Origin: Betaproteobacteria bacterium
GTDB taxonomy: Bacteria; Pseudomonadota; Gammaproteobacteria; Burkholderiales; Burkholderiaceae_C
Length of the DNA: 10,289 bases
Reading direction: 5' to 3'
Assembly: GCA_009923345.1 (NCBI GenBank)
Contig: RFTR01000054.1
Span: 1-10,289 of the forward strand
In this document: piece by piece, positions 1-6,503 of the stretch
Numbering within the stretch: the stretch's first letter is position 1
How the letters are laid out: each line of letters opens with the position of its first letter
Program-made: the position numbers and the translations under genes
Notes under the pieces: model-generated
Told to the model about the DNA's origin: nothing
The model's database searches: none
What the model saw: only the letters and a program-made list of their open reading frames with translations

Positions 1-8
1 GAGCTTTT

Positions 9-2615
9 ATGCGTCTTGACAAACTGACCACCAAATTCCAAGAAGCCCTGTCTGAGGCGCAAACCTTGGCCATTGGTAACGACCATGCGTACATCGAACC
101 ATCCCATTTACTAGTGGCGATGCTGCGCCAAGATGACGGTCCTAAGTCATTGTTAGAACGTGCCGGTGCCAATGTGCATGGTTTGCAATCGGCAGTTGAA
201 ACGGCGATGCACCGATTGCCCAAAGTGGAAGGACAAGAGCAGGTGCAAGTGGGGCGTGATTTGATTTCGCTGATCCAAGCGGCTGAAAAAGAATCGATCA
301 AACGAGGTGACCAATACATTGCTAGCGAATTGTTCTTGTTAGCCCTGTGTGACAACAAAGCAGAGTGGGGCAAATTGGCGCGTGAGAACGGCTTGAATCG
401 CAAAGCATTAGAGGTGGCAGTGACTTCGGTGCGTGGTGGTGAGAAAGTGCAAAGCGCTGATGCAGAAGGTCAACGCGAAGCCTTGAAGAAATACTGCATG
501 GACTTGACGGAGCGCGCCCGCCAAGGCAAGTTGGATCCGGTGATCGGTCGCGATGACGAGATTCGCCGCGCGATTCAAGTCTTGCAACGCCGTAGCAAAA
601 ACAATCCGGTCTTGATCGGCGAACCTGGCGTCGGTAAAACCGCCATCGTCGAAGGTTTGGCGCAACGAATCGTGGCCGGCGAGGTGCCTGATTCGCTAAA
701 AGGTAAACGCGTCTTGTCTTTGGACATGGCGTCTTTGTTAGCAGGTGCGAAGTTTCGCGGTGAGTTTGAAGAGCGTCTCAAAACTGTGCTGAGTGAATTG
801 GCCAAAGACGAAGGCCAAAACATTGTCTTTATCGACGAGTTACACACCATGGTTGGCGCAGGAAAAGCAGAAGGCGCGATGGACGCTGGCAACATGCTCA
901 AACCCGCCTTGGCGCGCGGTGAACTGCACTGCGTCGGCGCGACGACCTTGGACGAATACCGCAAATACATCGAAAAAGATGCTGCCTTAGAGCGCCGTTT
1001 CCAAAAGATCATCGTCGGTGAACCGTCGGTGGAAGCCACTATTGCGATCTTGCGTGGCTTGCAAGAAAAGTACGAAGTTCACCATGGCGTTGAAATTACC
1101 GATCCCGCCATCGTGGCTGCTGCGGAGTTGTCACACCGCTACATCACTGATCGTTTCTTGCCGGATAAAGCGATCGATTTGATCGACGAAGCGGCCGCCA
1201 AAATCAAAATCGAAATTGACTCCAAGCCCGAGGTGATGGATAAGTTAGACCGGCGCTTGATACAACTCAAAATTGAGCGCGAAGCGGTGCGTAAAGAAAA
1301 GGACGAAGCCTCTATCAAGCGCATGGAGTTGCTCGAAGAAGAGATCATCAAAGTCGGCAAAGAGTATTCCGACCTAGAAGATATTTGGAAATCAGAAAAA
1401 GCCTCTGCCCAAGGTGGCGCACAAGTCAAAGAAGAAATTGACCGCATCCGTTTCCAAATCGAAGAACTGACGCGCAAAGGTGATTTCAACAAAGTGGCCG
1501 AGTTGCAATACGGCAAATTACCTGAGTTGGAAAAACGCCTCAAAGAAGCGAACGCCAAAGAGAGCAACAAGCTATCTAAAGACGGCGTGCATAGGCTTTT
1601 GCGCACCCAAGTCGGCGCGGAAGAAATCGCCGAAGTGGTTGCGCGCGCCACTGGCATCCCTGTCTCCAAACTCATGCAAGGCGAACGCGATAAGTTGTTG
1701 CAAATGGAAGACAAACTGCACCAGCGTGTGGTCGGCCAAGACGAAGCGATAACCGCCGTATCTAACGCGATCCGCCGTTCACGGGCAGGTTTGGGCGATC
1801 CGAATCGCCCGACCGGCTCGTTCTTGTTCCTGGGCCCCACAGGCGTCGGCAAGACCGAGTTGTGCAAAGCTTTGGCGGGCTTTTTGTTTGACAGCGAAGA
1901 CCACATGATTCGTATCGATATGAGCGAGTTCATGGAGAAACATTCGGTCAGCCGTTTGGTTGGAGCGCCTCCTGGATACGTGGGCTACGACGAAGGCGGT
2001 TATTTGACTGAAGCCGTGCGCCGTAAACCCTACAGCGTGTTGCTGCTTGACGAAGTTGAGAAAGCCCATCCTGATGTTTTCAACATCTTGTTGCAAGTTT
2101 TAGACGACGGTCGTTTGACCGATGGCCAAGGCCGAACCGTCGACTTTAAAAACACCGTCATCGTGATGACTTCCAATATTGGTTCGCCCATCATCCAAAG
2201 CATGGTCGGGCAAGATCCACAAGACATCAAAGACGCGGTGTGGGATGAACTCAAAACGCATTTCCGCCCTGAGTTTTTGAACCGCATCGACGAGACCGTC
2301 TTGTTCCACGGTTTAGACGCCCAGCACATCGCGCGTATTGCAGATATCCAGTTGGGTATCTTGTCCGAGCGTTTGCGCAAGTTGGATCTTTCGCTCGAGG
2401 TCTCGCCACAAGCTTTGGCGGAATTGGCCAAAGTCGGTTTTGATCCGATTTATGGTGCCAGACCCTTGAAGCGTGCGATTCAGCAGCGCATCGAGAACCC
2501 GCTGTCTAAACTTTTGTTGGAGGGCAAATTCATGCCCAAGGACGGGATTGCAATCAGTGTGGACCCAGTTCGCGCGCCGGGGGAGTTTGGCTTCACCAAG
2601 GTGGCAACGGTTTAA
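9..2615 (+). CDS. clpB: ATP-dependent chaperone/disaggregase ClpB
   Basis: This cytosolic hexameric AAA+ disaggregase threads aggregated proteins through its central pore and works with DnaK/DnaJ/GrpE. The 868-aa length fits full-length ClpB. Visible parts in order: double Clp-N repeat domain (about 1-145); first ATPase with Walker A GEPGVGKT (204-211), pore loop KFRG (248-251), Walker B IDE (275-277) and Arg fingers R329/R330; long charged coiled-coil middle domain (about 405-525), the hallmark separating ClpB from ClpA; second ATPase with Walker A GPTGVGKT (609-616), pore loop GYVGY (656-660), Walker B LLLDE (678-682), sensor-1 TSN (721-723) and sensor-2 GARPL (816-820). The first pore loop has Phe where E. 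coli has Tyr, a conservative change. The start is the family-typical MRLDKLT; only 8 bases lie upstream, so the RBS (a GAG at 1-3) and any heat-shock promoter fall outside the view. Stop TAA; 58 bp to the next gene. Confidence 0.98.
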   Translation: MRLDKLTTKFQEALSEAQTLAIGNDHAYIEPSHLLVAMLRQDDGPKSLLERAGANVHGLQSAVETAMHRLPKVEGQEQVQVGRDLISLIQAAEKESIKRGDQYIASELFLLALCDNKAEWGKLARENGLNRKALEVAVTSVRGGEKVQSADAEGQREALKKYCMDLTERARQGKLDPVIGRDDEIRRAIQVLQRRSKNNPVLIGEPGVGKTAIVEGLAQRIVAGEVPDSLKGKRVLSLDMASLLAGAKFRGEFEERLKTVLSELAKDEGQNIVFIDELHTMVGAGKAEGAMDAGNMLKPALARGELHCVGATTLDEYRKYIEKDAALERRFQKIIVGEPSVEATIAILRGLQEKYEVHHGVEITDPAIVAAAELSHRYITDRFLPDKAIDLIDEAAAKIKIEIDSKPEVMDKLDRRLIQLKIEREAVRKEKDEASIKRMELLEEEIIKVGKEYSDLEDIWKSEKASAQGGAQVKEEIDRIRFQIEELTRKGDFNKVAELQYGKLPELEKRLKEANAKESNKLSKDGVHRLLRTQVGAEEIAEVVARATGIPVSKLMQGERDKLLQMEDKLHQRVVGQDEAITAVSNAIRRSRAGLGDPNRPTGSFLFLGPTGVGKTELCKALAGFLFDSEDHMIRIDMSEFMEKHSVSRLVGAPPGYVGYDEGGYLTEAVRRKPYSVLLLDEVEKAHPDVFNILLQVLDDGRLTDGQGRTVDFKNTVIVMTSNIGSPIIQSMVGQDPQDIKDAVWDELKTHFRPEFLNRIDETVLFHGLDAQHIARIADIQLGILSERLRKLDLSLEVSPQALAELAKVGFDPIYGARPLKRAIQQRIENPLSKLLLEGKFMPKDGIAISVDPVRAPGEFGFTKVATV

Positions 2616-2646
2616 GAGCCTTCTGTCCCCTTGCTGACGCGCTTTT

Positions 2647-2674
2647 GGGGCGCAAAGGGTAGGATCACGCCCCA
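2647..2674 (+). promoter_or_regulatory. Stem-loop enclosing the SD of the MFS gene
   Basis: TGGGGCG (2646-2652) can pair with CGCCCCA (2668-2674), a 7-bp GC-rich stem whose last base is the A of the MFS start codon. The 15-nt loop holds the only purine-rich SD candidate (AGGGTAGGA, 2656-2664). The pairing is seen in the sequence; an effect on translation is inference. A competing GCGC/GCGC pairing (2639-2642 with 2650-2653) is possible. Confidence 0.3.
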
Positions 2675-3882
2675 TGACGACGATCACCCAGACAGATGCC
2701 ACATGGCAAGAAGATGCCACGGTGATTGGATTGGTGAGTTTGGCGCACGCCAGTTCGCACTTCGCGCATCTGCTCTTGCCTTTGATGTTTCCCAAATTCA
2801 TAGAAACATTTGGCTTTAGTTACTCCGAACTCGGATTGCTGATGTCGGTGTTTTTTGTGGTGTCGGGCGTTGGCCAAGCGTCTGCAGGTTTCTTGGTCGA
2901 TCGTTTGGGCGCTAGGCCTGTCATGTACTTTGCTTTGGCCGCGCTTGTGTCTGCATGTTTGGCCGCTTCTTTTGCGCAAAGCTATGGCGGATTGATGGTG
3001 GCAGCCGCGCTATTTGGCGTGGGCAATGCCTCCTTTCACCCTGTGGACTTCACCATCCTCAACCAAAGGGTGTCTTCTGCCAGGTTGGGATACGCCTTTA
3101 GTGCGCATGGATTGACGGGCAATCTGGGATGGGCAGTCGCACCTCTATTCATGGTGGGTATCAGCAGCTTGTACGACTGGCGCACTGCATATATGGCTGC
3201 TGCTTGTGTGTTTTTCAGCATCTTGATTTTGTTGGTATGGAAGAGTGGCGCGATCCTGACCCTGGCGGTAAACCGTCAAGAAAATGATCCTAATGCGGCG
3301 CATTCACTTGCATTTTTGAAAATTCCTGTGGTGTGGTGGTGCTTCGTTTTTTTCTTTCTTTCTACGATGACCTTCGCCATCGTGCAGACTTTCTCCGTCT
3401 CCATCTTGCAAGCCATGTACCAAGTGAGTTTTGAGGCGGCCACCCTTACTTTGACTGCTTACATGTTGTGCGCGGCAGCAGGTATGTTTTTGGGTGGTTT
3501 TGTGGCTTCCCGGTTTCCTCTGCACAGCGATAGGGTGGTGGCAACCTGTATGACTGTGGCCGCCCTCTTGATGGCTTTGTGCGGCAGTGGTTGGTTCAAT
3601 GGTAGCTCGGCCATGGTGATCTTGGCGTCCACAGGACTCGCTATCGGTGTGGGCGGACCTTCGCGTGACATGATGATCAAAAAAGCTACACCTAAGGGTG
3701 CCACTGGGCGCGTCTATGGCATGGTCTATTCCGGCCTTGACGTGGGTTTTGCTACTTCACCATTGGTTTTCGGTGTGTTCATGGATCGCGGTTGGTATGG
3801 GCTCACTTTTGTGGGAGGTGCTGGCGTGATGCTTTTGAGTGTCATGGTCGCTTTGGGCGTCGGTAAGCGGTCCCGAGTGTGA
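2674..3882 (+). CDS. MFS transporter, 12 TM, substrate unknown
   Basis: This is an inner-membrane major facilitator superfamily permease of 402 aa, normal for a 12-TM member. Hydrophobic segments fall roughly at residues 17-40, 52-75, 84-104, 107-125, 146-165, 168-189, 217-237, 255-278, 287-305, 311-330, 345-367 and 375-396, with a polar central loop around 196-212. Motif A of the family is clear between TM2 and TM3: GFLVDRLGARP (72-82). The His-rich first helix (HASSHFAH, 25-32) and the FHP motif (121-123) recall the fosmidomycin-resistance-like MFS branch, but this does not fix a substrate. The start ATG has a weak SD (AGG at 2661-2663) inside a small hairpin. The TPP-enzyme gene begins 30 bp after the stop on the same strand, so co-transcription is likely and the transporter may carry that enzyme's substrate or product (inference). 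Confidence 0.9.
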   Translation: MTTITQTDATWQEDATVIGLVSLAHASSHFAHLLLPLMFPKFIETFGFSYSELGLLMSVFFVVSGVGQASAGFLVDRLGARPVMYFALAALVSACLAASFAQSYGGLMVAAALFGVGNASFHPVDFTILNQRVSSARLGYAFSAHGLTGNLGWAVAPLFMVGISSLYDWRTAYMAAACVFFSILILLVWKSGAILTLAVNRQENDPNAAHSLAFLKIPVVWWCFVFFFLSTMTFAIVQTFSVSILQAMYQVSFEAATLTLTAYMLCAAAGMFLGGFVASRFPLHSDRVVATCMTVAALLMALCGSGWFNGSSAMVILASTGLAIGVGGPSRDMMIKKATPKGATGRVYGMVYSGLDVGFATSPLVFGVFMDRGWYGLTFVGGAGVMLLSVMVALGVGKRSRV

Positions 3883-3900
3883 AAATTAGTGGAAGAACTC

Positions 3901-3906
3901 AGGAAG
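3901..3906 (+). promoter_or_regulatory. Ribosome binding site fixing the TPP-enzyme start
   Basis: AGGAAG lies 6 nt before ATG 3913, an ideal spacing. The longer in-frame GTG start at 3889 has no SD of its own (its upstream bases read TGTGAAAATTA), so the ATG at 3913 is preferred. Confidence 0.7.
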
Positions 3907-3912
3907 ATAAAA

Positions 3913-5616
3913 ATGAAAAAACAGATTGCGGGCCATTTGTTGGTGGAGTGTTTGATCGAGCAGGGCGTGACCCATGCGTTTGGTGTTCCCGGGGAGAGTT
4001 ACTTGGCGGTTTTGGATGGTTTCCATGCATATCGTGAACAAATTCAATTCGTGATCAACCGCCAAGAAGGCGGCGCCGCCTATATGGCGGATGCTCAAGG
4101 GCGTTTAAGCGGCCGTCCAGGCATTTGCTTTGTCACGCGGGGGCCTGGGGCTACCAATGCGTCTGTCGGCATACACACGGCCTTCCAAGACAGCACGCCG
4201 ATGATTTTGTTTGTGGGCGATGTGGGCAGCGACTTTAGAGACCGCGAAGCGTTTCAAGAGGTTGACTACTTCAACTTTTTTGGCCCTAGCACCCGAGGTA
4301 TGGCGAAGCGGGTGGAGCGCATAGACGACCCAGAGCGCGTGCCTGAGTATGTCGCCCGAGCCTTTGCCACCGCCATGAATGGCCGGCCCGGCCCCGTTGT
4401 TCTGGTATTGCCCGAAGACATGTTGGTACGCGAGGTCACAGCGCGTCCTGTGCCTCGTGTGGAAGCGGTGCAAGCATGGTGCGATCCAGGCGGCTTGCGA
4501 CAGTTGCGTGCGATGCTGTTGGCCGCTAAAAAGCCTTTTGTCATCGCCGGAGGCAGTGGCTGGACCCCGCAATCCGCCCAAGCCCTGCAGCGCTTTGCCG
4601 AAAACTGGAAGTTGCCCGTAGGCAATGCCTTTCGCTTTCAAGACACCTTTGACAACCACCATCCTCTGTACGCGGGCGATGTGGGCATCGGCATCAATCC
4701 CAAGCTAGCGCAACGGGTGCGCGACAGTGATTTGATTTTGGCCATCGGAACCCGCTTGGGCGAAATGACAACCAGTGGTTACACCTTGTTGCAAGCCCCC
4801 AAACCTACCCAGAAATTGGTGCATATCCATTCCAGCGCGGAAGAACTCAACCGTGTCTACCACGCTGACTTGGCCATGATGGCCACGATGAATGCAGCCG
4901 CGCGTTCTTTGGAAGTGCTCGACGCGCCGAAAGATGTGCCATGGCAAGCTTGGACGGCAGAGGCCAATGCCGATTACATGGCCAATATGCAGCCCCAAAA
5001 GTTGTCCGGTGAAATAGATATGTCCGCCATTATTGGTGTTGTCAGCAAGTTGTTGCCCGACGATGCGGTGTTGACTAATGGAGCTGGTAACTTTTCAGGC
5101 TGGTTGCACAGGTTTCACAAGCACCGGGGCTTGTCGTATGGGCACAAAGTGCAACTTGCACCAACCTCGGGCTCCATGGGCTATGGCGTACCAGCCGGTA
5201 TTGCCGCCAGTATTTTGACGGGGCGCACAGTTTTCACTATTGCGGGGGATGGCGACTTTTTGATGAACGGTCAAGAGTTAGCAACGGCCGTGCAGCATGG
5301 TGCCAAAACCATCATTGTCTTGCTCAATAACAGTGTGTACGGCACGATTCGCATGCACCAAGAGCGCGACTACCCCAATCACTCTAGCGGTTCGTATCTG
5401 AAGAACCCAAACTTTGCGCAATTGGCGCAGGCCTACGGTTACGCGGGCGTGCGCATTACACGAACCGATGAGTTTGAGGCGGCTTTCAAGGCCGCGATAG
5501 ATCGCAAAGAGGGCACTTTGATTGAGGTGATGATTGACGAGGATGTGATCACGACCCGCGCCACACTGACGACGATTCGTGAGGCGGCTGTTGCGAGGCT
5601 GGCTAAATCCAAATAA
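3913..5616 (+). CDS. Thiamine pyrophosphate-dependent enzyme (acetolactate synthase-like)
   Basis: This 567-aa cytosolic enzyme belongs to the ThDP superfamily of acetolactate synthase, benzoylformate decarboxylase and glyoxylate carboligase, which split or join 2-oxo acids. Three domains are visible: PYR domain (about 1-170) with the cofactor-activating Glu in NRQEGGAAYMAD (E52) and GPGATN (77-82); central Rossmann-like domain (about 190-335, with AIGTRLGEMT at 277-286); and PP domain (about 375-550) with the ThDP/Mg motif GDG (445-447) running to NN (472-473). No ilvN-like regulatory subunit is next to it, which argues against the biosynthetic acetohydroxyacid synthase; the partner gene is an MFS permease 30 bp upstream. 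The substrate cannot be assigned from sequence. The start at 3913 was chosen over GTG 3889 because of its SD. A bidirectional terminator follows. The superfamily is certain; the specific reaction is not. Confidence 0.9.
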   Translation: MKKQIAGHLLVECLIEQGVTHAFGVPGESYLAVLDGFHAYREQIQFVINRQEGGAAYMADAQGRLSGRPGICFVTRGPGATNASVGIHTAFQDSTPMILFVGDVGSDFRDREAFQEVDYFNFFGPSTRGMAKRVERIDDPERVPEYVARAFATAMNGRPGPVVLVLPEDMLVREVTARPVPRVEAVQAWCDPGGLRQLRAMLLAAKKPFVIAGGSGWTPQSAQALQRFAENWKLPVGNAFRFQDTFDNHHPLYAGDVGIGINPKLAQRVRDSDLILAIGTRLGEMTTSGYTLLQAPKPTQKLVHIHSSAEELNRVYHADLAMMATMNAAARSLEVLDAPKDVPWQAWTAEANADYMANMQPQKLSGEIDMSAIIGVVSKLLPDDAVLTNGAGNFSGWLHRFHKHRGLSYGHKVQLAPTSGSMGYGVPAGIAASILTGRTVFTIAGDGDFLMNGQELATAVQHGAKTIIVLLNNSVYGTIRMHQERDYPNHSSGSYLKNPNFAQLAQAYGYAGVRITRTDEFEAAFKAAIDRKEGTLIEVMIDEDVITTRATLTTIREAAVARLAKSK

Positions 5617-5625
5617 ATCCAAATA
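5606..5625 (+). repeat. 10-bp tandem duplication over the TPP-gene stop codon
   Basis: The unit AATCCAAATA occurs twice back to back (5606-5615 and 5616-5625) and spans the TAA stop of the TPP-enzyme gene. Without the second copy the frame would end at the same codon as TAG, so the duplication does not change the protein. It looks like a recent replication slippage. Confidence 0.8.
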
Positions 5626-5636
5626 GCAAAAGAAGA

Positions 5637-5660
5637 AAAGGGCTGCCAAGGCAGCCCTTT
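5637..5660. terminator. Bidirectional intrinsic terminator between convergent genes
   Basis: AAAGGGCTGCC (5637-5647) is the exact reverse complement of GGCAGCCCTTT (5650-5660), around a minimal AA loop that is more realistically CAAG. The A-run on one side and T-run on the other let it act in both directions: for the MFS/TPP genes on + and, 20 bp beyond its stop codon, for the SWIB gene on -. Confidence 0.9.
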
Positions 5661-5680
5661 GTCATTGGAAGGCAAAGTGC

Positions 5681-6058
5681 TTAGCTCAGGTGCTTGCCAA
5701 TCAAGCCAGCCAATTCGAACATGGTGACTTGTTTTTTGCCGAAAACGGCTTTGAGTTTCTCGTCAGCGTTGATGTTGCGCTTGTTTACAGAGTCTTGCAG
5801 GCCGTGCTTCTTGATGTAGATCCACAACTTGCTGACCACTTCTGTACGAGGTACAGGTGTGGCACCGATGACAGCAGCCAATGCGGCGCTAGGGGTCATG
5901 GCTTTCATGAACGCAGCGTTAGGCGTGCGCTTTTTGGCAGGAGCCTTTTTAGCGGGGGCTTTTTTCGCTACGACTTTTTTAGCTGGAGCTGCTTTTTTTG
6001 CAGCAGGTTTTTTAGCAGGAGCGGCTTTTTTAGCCGGTGCTTTTTTTGCAGTTGCCAT
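5681..6058 (-). CDS. SWIB/MDM2-domain protein with histone-H1-like Lys/Ala tail
   Basis: This 125-aa, strongly basic protein has two parts. Residues 1-44 are almost only Lys, Ala and Pro in AKKAPAKK-type repeats, like the C-terminal tail of histone H1 and of bacterial H1-like proteins; such tails bind DNA without sequence preference. Residues about 48-124 are a SWIB domain (TPSAALAAVIG, then VSKLWIYIKKHGLQD at 75-89 and NADEKLKAVFG at 97-107), a fold first known from eukaryotic SWI/SNF subunits and also found in Chlamydia and Betaproteobacteria. A nucleoid-associated or chromatin-like role is likely but unproven. The start ATG has a good SD (AAGGAAA, 6064-6070 on the minus strand). The gene is convergent with the TPP-enzyme gene and divergent from aceA, so it is probably monocistronic. 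The Lys codons make T-rich tracts on the + strand, prone to length change. Confidence 0.9.
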   Translation of the reverse strand: MATAKKAPAKKAAPAKKPAAKKAAPAKKVVAKKAPAKKAPAKKRTPNAAFMKAMTPSAALAAVIGATPVPRTEVVSKLWIYIKKHGLQDSVNKRNINADEKLKAVFGKKQVTMFELAGLIGKHLS

Positions 6059-6090
6059 TTTTGATTTCCTTATAGAAGAGATTTTCGTAA

Positions 6091-6115
6091 CTCGGTCTAA
6101 GACGAATCTTCCGAG
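6091..6115 (-). promoter_or_regulatory. 5'-UTR stem-loop with UUCG loop ahead of the SWIB gene
   Basis: Read on the minus strand, CTCGG-AAGA-TTCG-TCTT-AGA-CCGAG forms a 9-bp stem with a UUCG tetraloop and one AGA bulge, ending 33 nt before the start codon. There is no U-run after it, so it is not an intrinsic terminator. It would sit at the very 5' end of the transcript predicted from the promoter at 6124-6152, a position typical of mRNA-stabilising hairpins (inference). Confidence 0.45.
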
Positions 6116-6123
6116 CGGGCTTG

Positions 6124-6152
6124 ATGCTACTGGAGAAAATTGCCGTTTCCAA
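6124..6152 (-). promoter_or_regulatory. Candidate sigma-70 promoter of the SWIB gene
   Basis: On the minus strand, TTGGAA (6152-6147) and TAGCAT (6129-6124) are separated by exactly 17 bp. Each matches 4 of 6 consensus bases. Transcription would start near 6117, giving a leader of about 58 nt. Confidence 0.4.
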
Positions 6153-6267
6153 GGGAAAAAGCATATTTTTCACTCGAGAGTACAAGTTTTTTCGAGGTAT
6201 GAATTTGCTGCAATTGGCATGATGTTCGTTAATAGATTATTTAGTTATTTCATAATGCAATAAATAT

Positions 6268-6284
6268 ATTTCGAATTACGAAAT
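6268..6284. promoter_or_regulatory. Inverted repeat, operator-like
   Basis: ATTTCG (6268-6273) and CGAAAT (6279-6284) flank a 5-bp spacer, AATTA. The site lies in the AT-rich divergent region between the SWIB gene and aceA. The symmetry is seen; the binding protein is unknown. Its spacer length equals that of the palindrome 42 bp further on. Confidence 0.3.
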
Positions 6285-6306
6285 TTTAAAATACTGGCCT
6301 GGTAAA

Positions 6307-6329
6307 AATTTATCATATAGTGATAAATT
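6307..6329. promoter_or_regulatory. Inverted repeat AATTTATCA-N5-TGATAAATT
   Basis: Perfect 9-bp arms (6307-6315 and 6321-6329) flank the spacer TATAG. It lies 175 bp upstream of aceA in an AT-rich stretch with no gene. This is the form of a dimeric regulator's operator. The ATC/GAT half-sites resemble LysR-type sites, but the spacing differs from the usual one, so no regulator is named. Confidence 0.4.
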
Positions 6330-6387
6330 AAATTCATAATTCAAAAAAAACAAAATAAGTTATTGAAAAATATAAGAAAAATAAAAT

Positions 6388-6433
6388 TCTTATATAAGAC
6401 ATATGATTGAATTTAACTCTTCTATAAGACATA
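6388..6433 (+). promoter_or_regulatory. Pair of TCTTATATAAGACATA boxes 30 bp apart, upstream of aceA
   Basis: Box 1 (6388-6403) and box 2 (6418-6433) are 16-mers with one difference (A/C at position 5) and start exactly 30 bp apart, about three helical turns. Box 1 contains the perfect 12-bp palindrome TCTTATATAAGA. A third partial copy, TATAAGA, is at 6371-6377. The layout fits cooperative binding of a dimeric regulator controlling the glyoxylate shunt (inference); which regulator cannot be read here. Confidence 0.55.
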
Positions 6434-6435
6434 AA
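6407..6435 (+). promoter_or_regulatory. Candidate aceA promoter
   Basis: TTGAAT (6407-6412) and CATAAA (6430-6435) are spaced 17 bp and match consensus at 4 of 6 positions each. Box 2 of the operator pair would overlap the -10 element, consistent with control at initiation. AT-richness makes chance matches easy, so this is tentative. Confidence 0.3.
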
Positions 6436-6485
6436 CTGATTCCCATGCTGCTACCCACCAAGAGCGCTGACATCAGTTTCTTTTT
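6433..6485 (+). promoter_or_regulatory. Inverted repeat plus T-run in front of aceA
   Basis: AAACTGAT (6433-6440) pairs exactly with ATCAGTTT (6472-6479) around a 31-nt loop and is followed by CTTTTT (6480-6485), 7 nt before the aceA SD. It resembles a weak attenuator or a leader fold. If the promoter at 6407-6435 is the real one, the left arm would not be transcribed, so the two calls compete. Confidence 0.25.
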
Positions 6486-6503
6486 AACCTTTAGGAGTGA
6501 AAA

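Noticed and set aside
575..1933. Long minus-strand frames inside clpB
   Set aside because: They are shadows of the strongly conserved clpB frame, with no domain of their own.
2631..2665. Sigma-70 promoter for the MFS gene (TTGCTG ... TAGGAT)
   Set aside because: The spacing is 23 bp, too long for sigma-70.
3889..3912. GTG start giving a 575-aa TPP enzyme
   Set aside because: It has no SD, whereas ATG 3913 has AGGAAG at ideal distance and begins directly with the family's conserved N-terminus.
5690..6064. Open frames on + across the SWIB gene (Phe/Ser/Cys-rich or Ala/Phe-rich products)
   Set aside because: They are the antisense reading of the Lys/Ala repeat codons; low complexity, no SD, and the minus-strand gene has a recognisable SWIB domain.
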